From Acorus gramineus (taxonomy: Eukaryota; Streptophyta; Magnoliopsida; Acorales; Acoraceae), in NCBI GenBank assembly GCA_030737835.1, contig JAUJYN010000050.1, forward strand, positions 144,327 through 208,326: 64,000 bases of DNA. Reading direction: 5' to 3'. The notes beneath the pieces were generated by a model. That model was not told the DNA's origin. It did no database searches and saw only the letters and a program-made list of their open reading frames with translations. Each line of letters starts with the position of its first letter. Position 1 is the first letter of the stretch. Shown here piece by piece: positions 10,926 to 21,782 of the stretch. The translations under genes were made by a program, and so were the position numbers.

Positions 10926-11456
10926 TACTTTTGTAAGCTACTTTTCGTCTAATTCAGAAAGCTTGTTATTAATTAAAGAAACCGCTTTATTTACATTTGA
11001 AATCAGATCATGTTTGGTTGCAAAGATGTTGTTTAATAAATCTTGTATGCTAATTGATCAAAATACCTCGTTTATTCAATTACAAAACAAAACCCAGCGG
11101 GGTTTTTAAAGGGGGTTTCTTCACTCCCACCTCCTCAACCCCCCTTCCACTCAGGTGGTTTATCGCGCGAAGGTCAGCTATCGGTCGTCAATCCGGCAAC
11201 CTTATCCCCCCCTGCGTTTGTGTGCTGTTGAGGACCCCCCTGCCTGGTCAGTTTGGTCAACTGTGAACTTGATTAACTAATTATAAATAAGTGGGATGGG
11301 TGAATCATGTTATTGAATATGACAAACATAATAGAATTGATCGGATGATTTTTCTTCATGTGACATTACTCAAACCACAGTGAGGGGATGATCGTGCTCG
11401 CAAGATAGAGAGACGGTTTGACCACCACTGTACGAAGAAAATAGTCGGAGCTACTA
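10926..11456. other. Spacer; right part resembles the Myb/SANT 5' flank
   Basis: No gene is seen. Bases about 11380-11456 (AGATAGAGAGACGGTTTGACCAC and following) align with about 37340-37400 upstream of the Myb/SANT pseudogene. The sequence continues across the hAT insertion at 19053. Confidence 0.5.
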
Positions 11457-11464
11457 TAGACGGA
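11457..11464. repeat. Left target site duplication of the second hAT element
   Basis: TAGACGGA here is repeated exactly at 19053-19060. Eight bases is the hAT norm. Confidence 0.85.
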
Positions 11465-11984
11465 GGTAAGCATTTGAAACGGGCCGGGCTAGGCCGGGTC
11501 AGCCTGGCCCATTGAAATAGGGCCCATGCCCGGCCCGCGGGCTTGTCTGGCGAGCGGGGCCAGATATTAAGCCCAGGCCTTGCCCACGGGCCCGGGCTTG
11601 AATGGGCCTACCGGGCTGGGCTTAAGCTTTGAGATCACGGGTGGGCTTGCGGGCCCAAATTTTAAACAATTTTATTTTTTTATTTTTAAGTTGTGTATTT
11701 GCATAATAATGTTAAAATAACACAAAATTGATTTTAGGGGTTGGATTTTTACATTCAAATTTATATTTCTTCTATAATTTGAAAACAATACCATATCTTT
11801 AAGACACAAACAAGATAATATATGAAATTTATTGATGCCTTTTAATCTAGGGAGATTGAGTCATTGGAAACTATACAATATATATATTTTTATTTTTATT
11901 AAAAGAAAAGATGAATCAGAGAAGAAGAAACAAATATTGCATTAAAACAAATATTGATGTCTTTTAACCCCATGATTGAATCGA

Positions 11985-12410
11985 GGAATAAATTATTCTG
12001 AGGTTTATACTTATTCTAGGGACAGATAACTTTATCAATAGAATAAGTGATTTTATGTTTGGTGATATTTTTTCTTATTCTCATTGAAAAACATAATAAT
12101 AAAGGTTGAATTGTTTGGTTGATGAAGAATAAAATATGAATAAGGTGTAAAAAGTTTATTTGACATGTGGGTCCTATTGATGTATAAGAGGTGATGATAG
12201 GTGATGAAATGTGATAAGATGTGATTTTTTTTAATGATGAGGTACCCCACCTTCCATGGGAATAGATAAATTGAGTATAAGTTTATCTCAGGGATTACTT
12301 AGAATTGTTATACTCTCTTATACCTATTTATACTGACATAATAATATCAAGTTATACTATGTAAACAAACACCCATTTTCCTTATTAATTCATATCCCAG
12401 CTTATACCAC
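11985..12410 (-). mobile_element. MITE of the GTTTTTCAACGAGAATAA family (copy A)
   Basis: Read on the minus strand, the left part matches 61655-61760 closely: TTTATTATTATG, TTTTTCAATGAGAATAA, ACCAAACA, AAAATCACTTATTC and ATTGATAAAGTTATCT. It also matches 38880-38980. The other side has GGTATAA words, as in 61030-61110. Exact ends and target duplication are unclear. Confidence 0.55.
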
Positions 12411-13294
12411 CCCCCCAAACGGGGTACACCCGACGTCCCCTCGGATAAACTCTAGTTGTGGCCCATGGAGAGAGATAAATTTAAATGGTGTGAAAAATTA
12501 AAACAAACAACCCCCTGTCCTTTCTTATCTTTTTAACCCTTCCAGTGTGCATTTTCTTTTTAAAAAATGATTTGACTCTGACTGTATTCAAGTACTCAAA
12601 CACAAAGCTCATCATTCCCTGGAACCCTTTCGATCTACGCTGTCCAATCAGTAAACCCTTACCTGATCCATGCAATGTAGGGTCATGATTGCTTAATCCA
12701 AACCCCCATTAGGTGATACACAATGTAGGAACTGAGACTTATTTATAAATACAGATTGTTTGAAATAGTGGAGATACTTTTGTATAGATATATTTATTGA
12801 AAAAAAGTATTTCTATTAATTAGATTTTTTAAAATAAAGATTAGAATTAATTAGTTAAAAAACTATATCGCTACATGATATGTACATCCCAACTAGATTG
12901 ACACCTGCATAGATGTCAATCATTTGCATAACTCAACCTCAATTCAAAAAAAATTTCATAAAATTATAAAATAATTAAAAAACTGTCGTGTAAAAGAAAG
13001 AGAGGTTTCTCCCATGTCGTGTAAAAGTTCTCAATGACTGAAAAAGAAATATTTCTTTCCTCGTATGAAGAATACGTTTTCATATAATTTCGTAGAATCA
13101 AACAAGAAGTTTCTCTTGCAATACGGAACGAAAGGGACAATATACAACAGAGTGTGGTAGAAGGAATTCAATTCCGTCGTGACCCTTCCCTTCCCTTGGC
13201 TTGATCTACGACCTGAAACTCTATTCTTCATGTCACCCATCCATGAGGGTCATGATAATTGCATATTTGCCAATTCATCTGTAAGTTGGGATTC

Positions 13295-14446
13295 TCATTC
13301 AACTTCTTGCATTCTTTCATCTGCTAAATCCCAGTCTTTCAAACAAATTAATGCTTCATCAGTGTTTTCTCTCAAATTGCTCCTCTTGTATGAAATAACA
13401 CGACCACTTGCACTAAATGCAGCTTCTGATGCAACAGTAGAAATTGGAACTATTAGTATATCACATGCCATAATGGAAAGTAGAAGATATCTTGATTATT
13501 GAGCTTTCTACCATGACAAAATATCAAATTCATCATCATCATATGTTTCAATGACTGTTTGGTCAAGAAAATGTTGTAAATCAGATGAACTTGAAATAGA
13601 AGTAGTAGATGACATTCTTCTACTTTTAAGAAAAGCAAAAGATCCTACACGAGAGGTGGATGAAGAGCTCGAAGGCTGCATTGTATTTACTCCTACTGCC
13701 ATTTTATAATGTTCATACAATTCAAATAATTTAGATTTTACAAAATTAATATTAGTTTGATGTTTATCATTATCATTATATATAACTTCTAACCATCATT
13801 CTATATCTATTTTTAATCTAGGATTTACAATAATAGCAAAAGAATATATCAAAGATACAGTTCCCCAATATTTATTAAGTTTTGTTTTCAGTAGAAGTAA
13901 AACATTATAAAAAATATCATTATAATTTTCATAATAATTATTAAATGTTGAAGAGATAGAAAATAATTGTCGAACTACACGAGAAGAAGTTGGATAATAC
14001 ACACCACAAAATATTTTTGTAGAATTTTCAAAAACTTCTAAATAATCTTTAACAAGTTTAGCCATTGCCCAATCATAATCATCAAGAACAGATAAATTGC
14101 AGCTTCTATTATATGATAATTGTTCAACACACACATTTAAAACTCTTCTATATTTACAAGCAATTTGTAAAAGATTATATGTGGAATTCCATTTATGAGG
14201 TACATCATTATTAATATTTTTTTGTTTTCATAGATAAATCTTTACAACATTTAATGTACAGTTCAGGTCTACCTTGAGAAGAATTAATATTACATACTAT
14301 ATCTTTTATTTTTTGAATTAAGGTGATAAAATTGATAAACCATCTTTTACAATTAAATTTAAAATATATGCACAACAACGAAAATGAAATTATTCATTTC
14401 GAATCGGTTCTACAGACAAAAAACGTTTTAAACAATCTTCAGATAC
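13295..14446 (-). pseudogene. hAT transposase, C-terminal half
   Basis: On the minus strand this continues a hAT transposase after the solo LTR. DVPHKWNSTYNLL and a middle helical domain (YDWAMAKLVKDYLEVFENST, RVVRQLF) lead to the hATC dimerisation domain, with the signature IVPISTVASEAAFSASGRV followed by LRENTDEALICLKDW and a stop at 13295-13297. Frames change several times, so it is inactive. The dimerisation core is well preserved. Confidence 0.85.
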
Positions 14447-17400
14447 TGTCACGCCCCAGGGCGGCCGTCCCCGGGACGCGGCAAGGGTATACATGATATC
14501 AGCAGTCAATACAGGGGATCAATAATATACCATAAACAACATCAAAAGACAACACAGACAATAAAAGGCTGACATGATGTATACACAGAAATGCGGAAGC
14601 TAAAAAGACGGAGTCTGTAAATCAACAACACTTTACAGACTCGATACACAATCATATGTCCTGTGAGAGCCAATATATCCACAATACATCCACATACAAT
14701 CCATACTAGGTGCCCAAGCACAGAAATATATACATACAATGAAAGAGAAGGATGCTGATGGCCTCAAAACTCGAGGGACGTGGCGCTACTCCGCTACTGG
14801 TGTAGTCGCTCGGGAAGCTCCTCCTTCAAGTCCGCCTCGGTAATCACTGTGGAAAACAATTATGCGAGGGGTGAGCCACACGCTCAGTGAATAGCACAAC
14901 CCATGCATACAGTTTATATTAACCACATTTAATCAAACCACTAGCCTCAAAGTGGCATAAATAACACAAATCCGGGGGTTCGTTACATCGCCGAACCACC
15001 ATACCCTCACCCTCACCCCTCAATAGGTGACAAAGGATGTTGGGACTTAATAGGCTGATAATCATCCTTACACAATCCAGTGGGTCGCCACATCGCCGGC
15101 CCACCATACCCTCACCCTCACCCCTCAATAGGTGACATAGTCTTGGGACTGACTAGGCTGTTGGTCACCCTTGCTCCACCGATAGTCTCTCCCCACTCCG
15201 TAGGTCGTTTGGCCACTCCCACATTCGGCACAGTCCTTCTACCAAATCAGGAGGCGCCTACTGATGGGAGCCCCTGCACGGGACGACCTTTCTAACGCTG
15301 AGGTAGTCTCTACACGGATCCAACGAAGGGAACAGAACAGCCTATCCATCGCATATGATCCACTCGGATCCACTGACAGCACATCTCTACTACTCTAATG
15401 TCTTGAATTCTTCAGAATTCCACCAGCGCGCATAACCAAGATGCGGGGAGAACATAAGATAAATAATGAGGAAAAGAGACCTTGGGAGGGCAACCTGAGG
15501 TCCCGATGTAGGACATCCCGCCAACCAAACAAGGAACACGGAGTACCCTAACCCGGGTCTCAATGTTAACCTCGCAAGGCCCCCTTATATTCCCCAAAGC
15601 ATGCTAACAATATCACAAGCTTGCATTTAATTAAATAAATCAAACTAATAGGACGCATGCATAGGTCGGGGCTTTCCTAGCATGATAGCGAGGTGATAGG
15701 ATGCACGGCTCATGCATAAATCCTAAGGGTGCAAGTCCCTAACATACAAGTCTAGGGTGGCATGCATTCTACACATCAATCATGCTTACATGGATTTCAA
15801 TATAACAGTTAATATTAACTATGTGCCCCAGGGGAGGACGGTACACGCCCAAGTGCATGTAGCGCCTCCCAACTGGGTTGGGTTGTCCCACTCACCGGAA
15901 GTCGGGTCGTCGCGCGACCGTCTGTCAAGATCTGCAAGACAGGGTATCAACTTGGTGAGTAAAATCCACAAGTACCACAAAATACACAAAAACATACAAA
16001 TACACACCCAACACTCGGGCAAACGTACATACGGCCCGTACGCACGCTAGCCCGAGCACCCCGACTCACTCCCGCACCCCCGGCAACCACCCGCACGGCC
16101 ACCCGCCCCCGGATGCGCCGCCGCGCCACAGCCCGCGCACCCAGGCGCACCGCCGGCCCCTGCCCGCACGCCTGGACTTGCCGCCGAGCCACCCGGGTGC
16201 ACCGCGCGCCCACTGCGCCCCATCGCAGCAGCCCGCGCGCACCACCGCTGCCTTGCCGCGCTCCGCGCGCACCCCGCGCGCACCACCGCTGCCTCGCCGC
16301 GCTCCGCGCGCACCCCGCGCGCACCACCGGCTCACCCAGCGCTCCACCAACTCGCTGCGCGCGCACAGCGCCCCTGCGCAGCGCTCCGCGCGCACCCCGC
16401 ACGACGCCCTGCTCGCATGCCTGCTCGACCAGCACCCAGCACGCCCAGTACGCCCAACGCCCGCACGTCCAGCACGCCCAGCGCCCTGCACGCACGCCCT
16501 GCTGGCCTCCAGCTCCACCCGAGCGCACGCCCGCGCGCACGCTCGCCCGCACGCACGCACGCACGCACCCTGCCAGCTGATCCACCTGCTGCGCCTGTGC
16601 TGCTGCCCTGCCCGAGACAGCAACCCCAACCTGCCCGAGCACCTCCACCACCAACCCCCCGGCCACCCATGGCCTCCGACACCCCCAACCACCTCCGACA
16701 GCCACTACCACCTAAACCCACCCTCCTAACAAGCATCTAAACAAGAAAAACAAGGAAGGAGAGCTTACCCAAAGGAAGAGGAGGAAAGGAAGGGAACCGG
16801 AAGCTCCTTTCGCACCGAAGAGCTTCCCCAAAGGTCTCTACCACCAAGACCTAATCCCACCTCCGATTTGGCTCGGATCTGAGGAGAAGAGAGGGCGGAA
16901 GGAAAGGCTAGACTCGCCGGAATCCGGATTTGAAGACACCGGGGTGTAGATCGGGACCGGATCTACACTTTCTATGATTTAGGTTTTAAGCTTTGAGGGC
17001 TCTAAGGGGCTCAAAAGCTTGTTTTTGAGAGAGGGGGAGAGAGAAAACACCACGAGGAAGATGATGAATAGGGGGCTTTAAGTCGTGGGATTTCTTTAAA
17101 ACCACCCCCATCCCACTTATACTCACACCCCCTAATTAGTTTAGCCCTAATTAGGTTTAGGGGGCTTAAGGGGGGTTTTTAAGTGGGTTTGACTTAAGTC
17201 AACTCAACCACACAAAAGGACAAAAGAGGTTGACCAAGTCATGGGCCCACTTTGACCGAGTCAACTCTCCCAATGACTTCTCGCTCGGTCAAAACCCGGA
17301 TACGCCCTGGAACTGTGAAATTCTGAAACGTACCAGAATTCGATGAAATTTTCGTGAGTGGCTTAAAATGGCACCAGGACACATAATATGCAGTTAGATT

Positions 17401-17540
17401 TTCAATCGGAGTCCTCTAGCTCAGGACGATAGCTAACAGTCCAAAATTTTAGCGGTTCCGATCGAAAAACGAAAAAACTCAAAAACTGCCAAAATGCTCC
17501 AATGGTTACCAGCAGGCCAAAAAGTGACACATATATAACA
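14447..17540 (-). mobile_element. Solo LTR, Tekay family, reverse orientation
   Basis: The LTR begins TGTCACGCCCC and ends CACATATATAACA, the reverse complement of the LTR at 3130-6349. Flanks are GATAC (14442-14446) and GCTAC (17541-17545), a 5-bp target duplication with one mismatch. With no internal sequence, it arose by recombination between two LTRs. It splits the hAT transposase gene. It carries about 150 bp of extra AT-rich sequence near 17080-17270 that is not seen in the 3130 copy. Confidence 0.9.
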
Positions 17541-17545
17541 GCTAC

Positions 17546-18342
17546 ATCATTGTTTGAAGCATTATCCAGTGTGATTGAATTTTTTTTTATTTTGAATACC
17601 CCAACTTACTAATTCTTCATGCATTGCATCTGCAATCGTTAAACTAGTATGTGGGGATTCAAGCATTTTGAAAGGTATTATTCTCTTATTTAATTTCTAG
17701 TCTTGATCTATATAGTGTGCAGTTATAGATAAAAAAAAAAAACCAATATTTTAAAGAGATGTCCATAAATCTTAAGTTAAAGAAATACTACCTTCATAGT
17801 TTTGAAAAAAAAGCCTTTATTTTTTCCTGTTCCACTAAAAAATGTTTTATTACACCTCTTTTAGCAATAAAAGCAAAAAAACCTTTATATTGTGGAGCTA
17901 AACCTCTTTGTACCATTCCAGTAAAATCATGCTTTTCTAAAAAAAGTAAATGGTTGTTCAGCTCTAATAATGTAATCTACTATTTCTTAATGTGCACGTG
18001 CTTCATCATAACTATATGCAGTTAAATTACCACTAACATTTTTATTTAATAACATTTGATCTCTAATATCAATTTTATTTTTTATCAAACATTTATCCTT
18101 ATGCCTCTCAAGATAACTAATACCTTGAGACGATGATGCACTTAAAAGGTTACTACACAAACAACATTTTGCTCTTTGAATTTTTTTTCCATTTTCCATA
18201 GTTTCAATTAATTCAAAAAATCCCAAATAGTAGATTTAGTTTTTCTAGATGAAGATGCTAATGCACTTGTAGAAGAAGATGAAGGATCTGAAGATTGTAT
18301 AGTAGGAGATCTGGTTGAATCATCTACTGGATTGTGAGTCAT
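17546..18342 (-). pseudogene. hAT transposase, N-terminal half with BED finger
   Basis: ATG is at 18342 on the minus strand, followed by a Ser/Thr-rich stretch and a BED zinc finger (CCLCSN with SYLERHKDKC, about 18100-18190). One frameshift lies near 18225. Further stops occur before the conserved TAHYIDQDWKLNKRIIPF block (about 17660-17725). The gene resumes at 14446 beyond the solo LTR. The protein type is the same as at 6350-7964, but it is clearly more decayed and a different family member. Confidence 0.8.
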
Positions 18343-18731
18343 TATAATTACTAGAATTATATGATAACTACTAAAAGAAAATAGAAATAGAAAATGTGCA
18401 CCAATGTAATAAAAAAAGAGCTTGTTGAGTGAAAGGGTGCCTTGTTGAGAGTTTGAAAGAGGACTTTTTGAGAGCTTGAGAGTTGAGAGAGAACTTTTTC
18501 AGTATTCAGCAAGTGAAAAATTTGCTCTCAGAGATGAGTTTTTCTTTTACTGATGATGTATTTGCAGTGATGAGAATAAAAAAAATTGTTGTGATGATAT
18601 CCCATTTATATAAAAAATTATTCCTTGGAAATGATATCGCTGTGACGGTGTGACCTATCGTTGGAGCATGAATGCCATATTTCCTATCGTTGGATCCAAC
18701 GGTAGGAACATGCCAACGTGGTGGTGGTGGT

Positions 18732-18753
18732 GGGGGGGGGGGGGGGGGGGGGG
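18732..18753. repeat. Poly-G run preceded by GGT repeats
   Basis: A run of about 22 G residues follows GTGGTGGTGGTG. It is prone to assembly and length errors. Confidence 0.9.
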
Positions 18754-19052
18754 AGGACTTTAAATAACGTCTCGGCCATGCAGAGACGTTTTGGGGGGGC
18801 TCGCACGGTCATTTGACCATTTTATTTTGTTTTGTCCCCCACGAGTCTAAGGGTCCGGCCCATGGGCGAGCCTAAGGGTCAGTTCGAAAGGGCCCAATTC
18901 AGGCTGGTCAGTTGACTGGGTTGGGCCTCCAAAAGCAGGCCTGAGCCTAGCCCTCCCTCAAAACAGACCGGGCTGGCCTGGGCCAGGTTTTGGCCCTACG
19001 GGCCCGGGTCGAGCAGGCCGGTTTTTCGGGCCACTAGCCATTTGATGACCCT

Positions 19053-19245
19053 TAGACGGAGGGTTTTTTGGCCGGTTGGGAATCATTGTGATTCAAGGTG
19101 GAGGAGGTAGTTTCATAGGCGATGGAGGAACCACAAATAATAAAAAAGTGAAATGTCATCTCCCGAAAGAGAGAGAGTACTGGGCGGTGACTGTATATGC
19201 ATGGTAATTGCTGGGTTTTTTGAGGGGTGCAACGATCATTTTCCG
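19053..19245. other. Right target duplication and paralogue of the Myb/SANT 5' flank
   Basis: TAGACGGA at 19053-19060 is the hAT target duplication. The following bases align with about 37395-37590: TTTTTTGGCC, then GTGATT, GGTGGAG, CGAAAGAGA, TGGGCGRTG and GTAATTGYTGGGT. The hAT element therefore entered a second copy of the Myb/SANT gene 5' region. Confidence 0.6.
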
Positions 19246-19255
19246 AAGGGTTGGG

Positions 19256-20405
19256 CCCTGTGATCTCATTCTGGCCCAAGGAAGTCATGATGATCCCCTC
19301 ACCAACATTTCGGCACTTTGCGTCACCGCCTTGGTGGAGAAAACGTTGGTTAATCGAATCCTTGTTGATACTGGTGCGGGGTCAACCTCATGTCCCTCCA
19401 GACGTTCCAGCACGTCAATGGTGATATCACTTCACTGGCGGAGTCCGATACGCGAATTTTTGCCTATGACAGGAGTGCTCGACAAGTGGTGGGCTTCCGT
19501 TCATTTAGCTTGGAGATCGGTCCCCTCAAGACCACGTTTGAAGCCTATGTTCTGGAGATGGACTCTGATTACAACATGATCTTGGGAAGAAAATGGTTGG
19601 CGACAATCCGAGGTGTTTCCTCCCCGCTCCACCAATGCCTCAAATTTCCTGTTGGAGAACAGATCATCACAATAGGTGGGGACGCAGTCAGAGGCATCCG
19701 GTATGAAGCAGAAGAAGCAGAGGCTATCACAACAGTGAAAAGCCCTTCCAGGAGAGAAGGCAAGCAGCCAGTCGTGCACATATCAGAGTTTCCACCCGAT
19801 TGGGCGCGTGATGGGGCACTACAGGTAAGCACTTTGGGCAAAGGTAAAGCACGCGCATCAACTGACAGTAATCCAGGATGGCGGCTCATGGAACAAATGG
19901 GTTATCATCGAGGCCAAGGTCTGGGACGGTACAATCAAGGCACCACAGACATCATTCACAACTTCATATGGCCGGACCACATGGGCATCGGATCACTCAC
20001 AGTTTATGATGTCTATGATTGGGGACCATTCTATGGCATTACGGATTGGAGCTTGGAAGAACATTTTATCCGTAGCACTGGATCAGAACAGCCCGCATCC
20101 AGTCAACTGACTCCCATTGAGAGCCAATCAGGATCCTCCTCTTCAGTTCCACCAGAGGAAGACATTGATTCTCTGATTGAGACTCTTGACCAGTTATTTT
20201 CTGAATCACATGAACAATTGCCCGGCGATTCTCATAAATTGCCAGAATACTATGTTGAAGACCCGGATTCTGCTGATGAGATGCCCCATTCATGCAGTTC
20301 AGGAGCATTGGGGAGCAAGACTCTCTAGGGTGATTGGATTGAACTCAGCCCTCAACCTTGCGAAAGGATGATCTTATTTTCTCTATTCTTGAGGGCGCCA
20401 TTCAG
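19256..20405 (+). pseudogene. pol: Tat Gypsy aspartic protease and G-patch
   Basis: The retroviral-type aspartic protease has ILVDTGAG near 19358-19381, then frameshifts near 19380-19390 and continues with FSLEIGPLKTTFEAYVLEMD and MILGRKWLA. About 80 residues later comes a G-patch, GWRLMEQMGYHRGQGLGRY (about 19876-19932), a nucleic-acid-binding module typical of Tat/Ogre elements. The open frame stops at 20328. CAG/GTAAGT at 20403-20410 is a strong 5' splice site. Gag, which should precede this, is missing. Confidence 0.8.
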
Positions 20406-20739
20406 GTAAGTACTCTCTTCCCATATCTAAGGTTCATTTATTTCCTGTCTTTCGTTGTATATAGATCCTGCGCACTCTATTATAAAAAAAAAAAAAAATC
20501 AATTTCTGCTTGTACATAAAATTTCCTTGCTTTTTTTTGCTTTGCTTGCTAAAAAAAAAAAAAAAATCAATTTCTGCTTTTGCATAAAATTTCTTTGCTT
20601 TACTTCTTGCTTTGCCTGCTAAAAAAAAAAAAAAATCAATTTCTGCTTGTACATAAAATTTCTTTGCTTTACTTCTTGCTTTGCTTGCTAAAAAAAAAAA
20701 AAAAAAAACTCAATTTTAAGGGAGGGGTGGGATCTAAAA
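20406..20739 (+). other. Probable pol intron with A-rich tandem repeat
   Basis: It begins with a consensus donor (GTAAGT) and has no usable frame. It holds about 3.4 units of 67-70 bp (20484-20715), each a run of 14-18 A followed by TCAATTTCTGCTTGTACATA and TTGCTTTGCTTGCT. Ogre elements are known to carry a spliced intron at just this place between protease and RT. The acceptor is not certain; candidates lie near 20750. Confidence 0.55.
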
Positions 20740-21738
20740 ATGGACAATGTAGAACAACCTAAGACATTAGGTTCCCTGTTTGAGATAAAGGATGACGCTT
20801 TGGTGGCCTGGCACCCCTCGCTTTTTAATTCTGATCTTCTGGACAAACTGCGGAGTTTGGTCGACCCTCCTAAGGCGTCAATGCCCCATGTGTCTCAAGG
20901 ACCTGGCAAGGCTTCACGATTTCAAATCCCTACTCGGATTATCGATGACATCGGGGAACGTATTCACGTAATCCATGGAATAGAACGATCCGAGTCAATA
21001 GCTGTCATCGAAGAACCTGATTTGGAGGACCTTGGAGATTTCGATGACGGCTTGGGGGTATTTGAGATTTGTGACGATGATGAAGAAGCAGAGCAAGAAG
21101 AGGAGATCTCAAAGGGGTTCGCAGAAAGCCTTCAGCACTTTGATGAGCAGACGGCAAGTGAGGAGGAAAGGATGGAGGAGTTGAATCTCGGGACCGCCAC
21201 TGATCCTAAGATCATCTTGATCAGTGCGGAACTAAATCCGAGCGAGCGAGAAAGTTTGGAGAAGGTGTTGAGGAGCTATTCGGATGTGTTCGCCTGGTCT
21301 TACGAAGACATGCCTGGTCTTGACCCTTCATTGGTTGAGCATAGGCTAGTTCTGGAACCAGACGCCAAACCAATAAAGCAGAAGCTAAGGCGGCTCCATC
21401 CGAAGTTGGCCATGAAGGTGAAGGAGGAAGTAGATAAGTTACACCAGGCAAAGTTTATCAGGGTGGTGCTGTACCCAAAGTGGATGGCCAACATTGTCCC
21501 GGTGAGCAAGAAAGATGGCAAAGTCCGTGTGTGTGTAGACTTCCGAGATCTCAATCGGGTTTGCCCGAAAGACGATTTCCCTCTTCCACACATTGACATT
21601 CTTGTTGACAATACTGCGGGACACGAGATGCTGTCCTTTATGGATGGTTTCTCGGGCTATAATCAGATCCGTCTAGCAGAAGAAGATCAGAGAAGACATC
21701 ATTCATCACTCCTTGGGGGACCTACTGCTACGTTGTAA
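20740..21738 (+). pseudogene. pol: Tat Gypsy linker and reverse transcriptase, N-terminal part
   Basis: A Glu/Asp-rich linker (about residues 90-160) is followed by the start of RT: DVFAWSYEDMPGLDP, then VEHRL, PIKQKLRRL, IVPVSKKDGKVRVCVDFRDL, the first catalytic region FMDGFSGYNQI, and so on. The frame shifts near 21690 before the GTYCYVVMPFGLKNA block and reaches TGA/TAA-type stops. The enzyme would copy the element RNA into DNA. Confidence 0.9.
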
Positions 21739-21782
21739 TGCCCTTCGGCCTTAAAAATGCCGCGGCAACGTACTAGCGTGCC

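Larger units (their letters stand above)
11465..19052 (-). mobile_element. Second hAT element with nested solo LTR and MITE
   Basis: Identical 8-bp duplications TAGACGGA flank the element. Both ends carry GGGCC/GGCCC-rich subterminal repeats (about 11480-11640 and 18840-19030). The right terminus reads, inverted, AGGGTCATCAAATGGC; the left terminus (GGTAAGCATTTGAAACGGG) is a diverged match. Inside are two halves of a hAT transposase on the minus strand, parted by a 3094-bp solo LTR. Without that LTR the element is about 4.5 kb. Confidence 0.85.

Noticed and set aside
15947-16740. Long overlapping frames in the solo LTR
   Set aside because: Same GC island as in the other LTRs; no domain, no conserved frame among copies.
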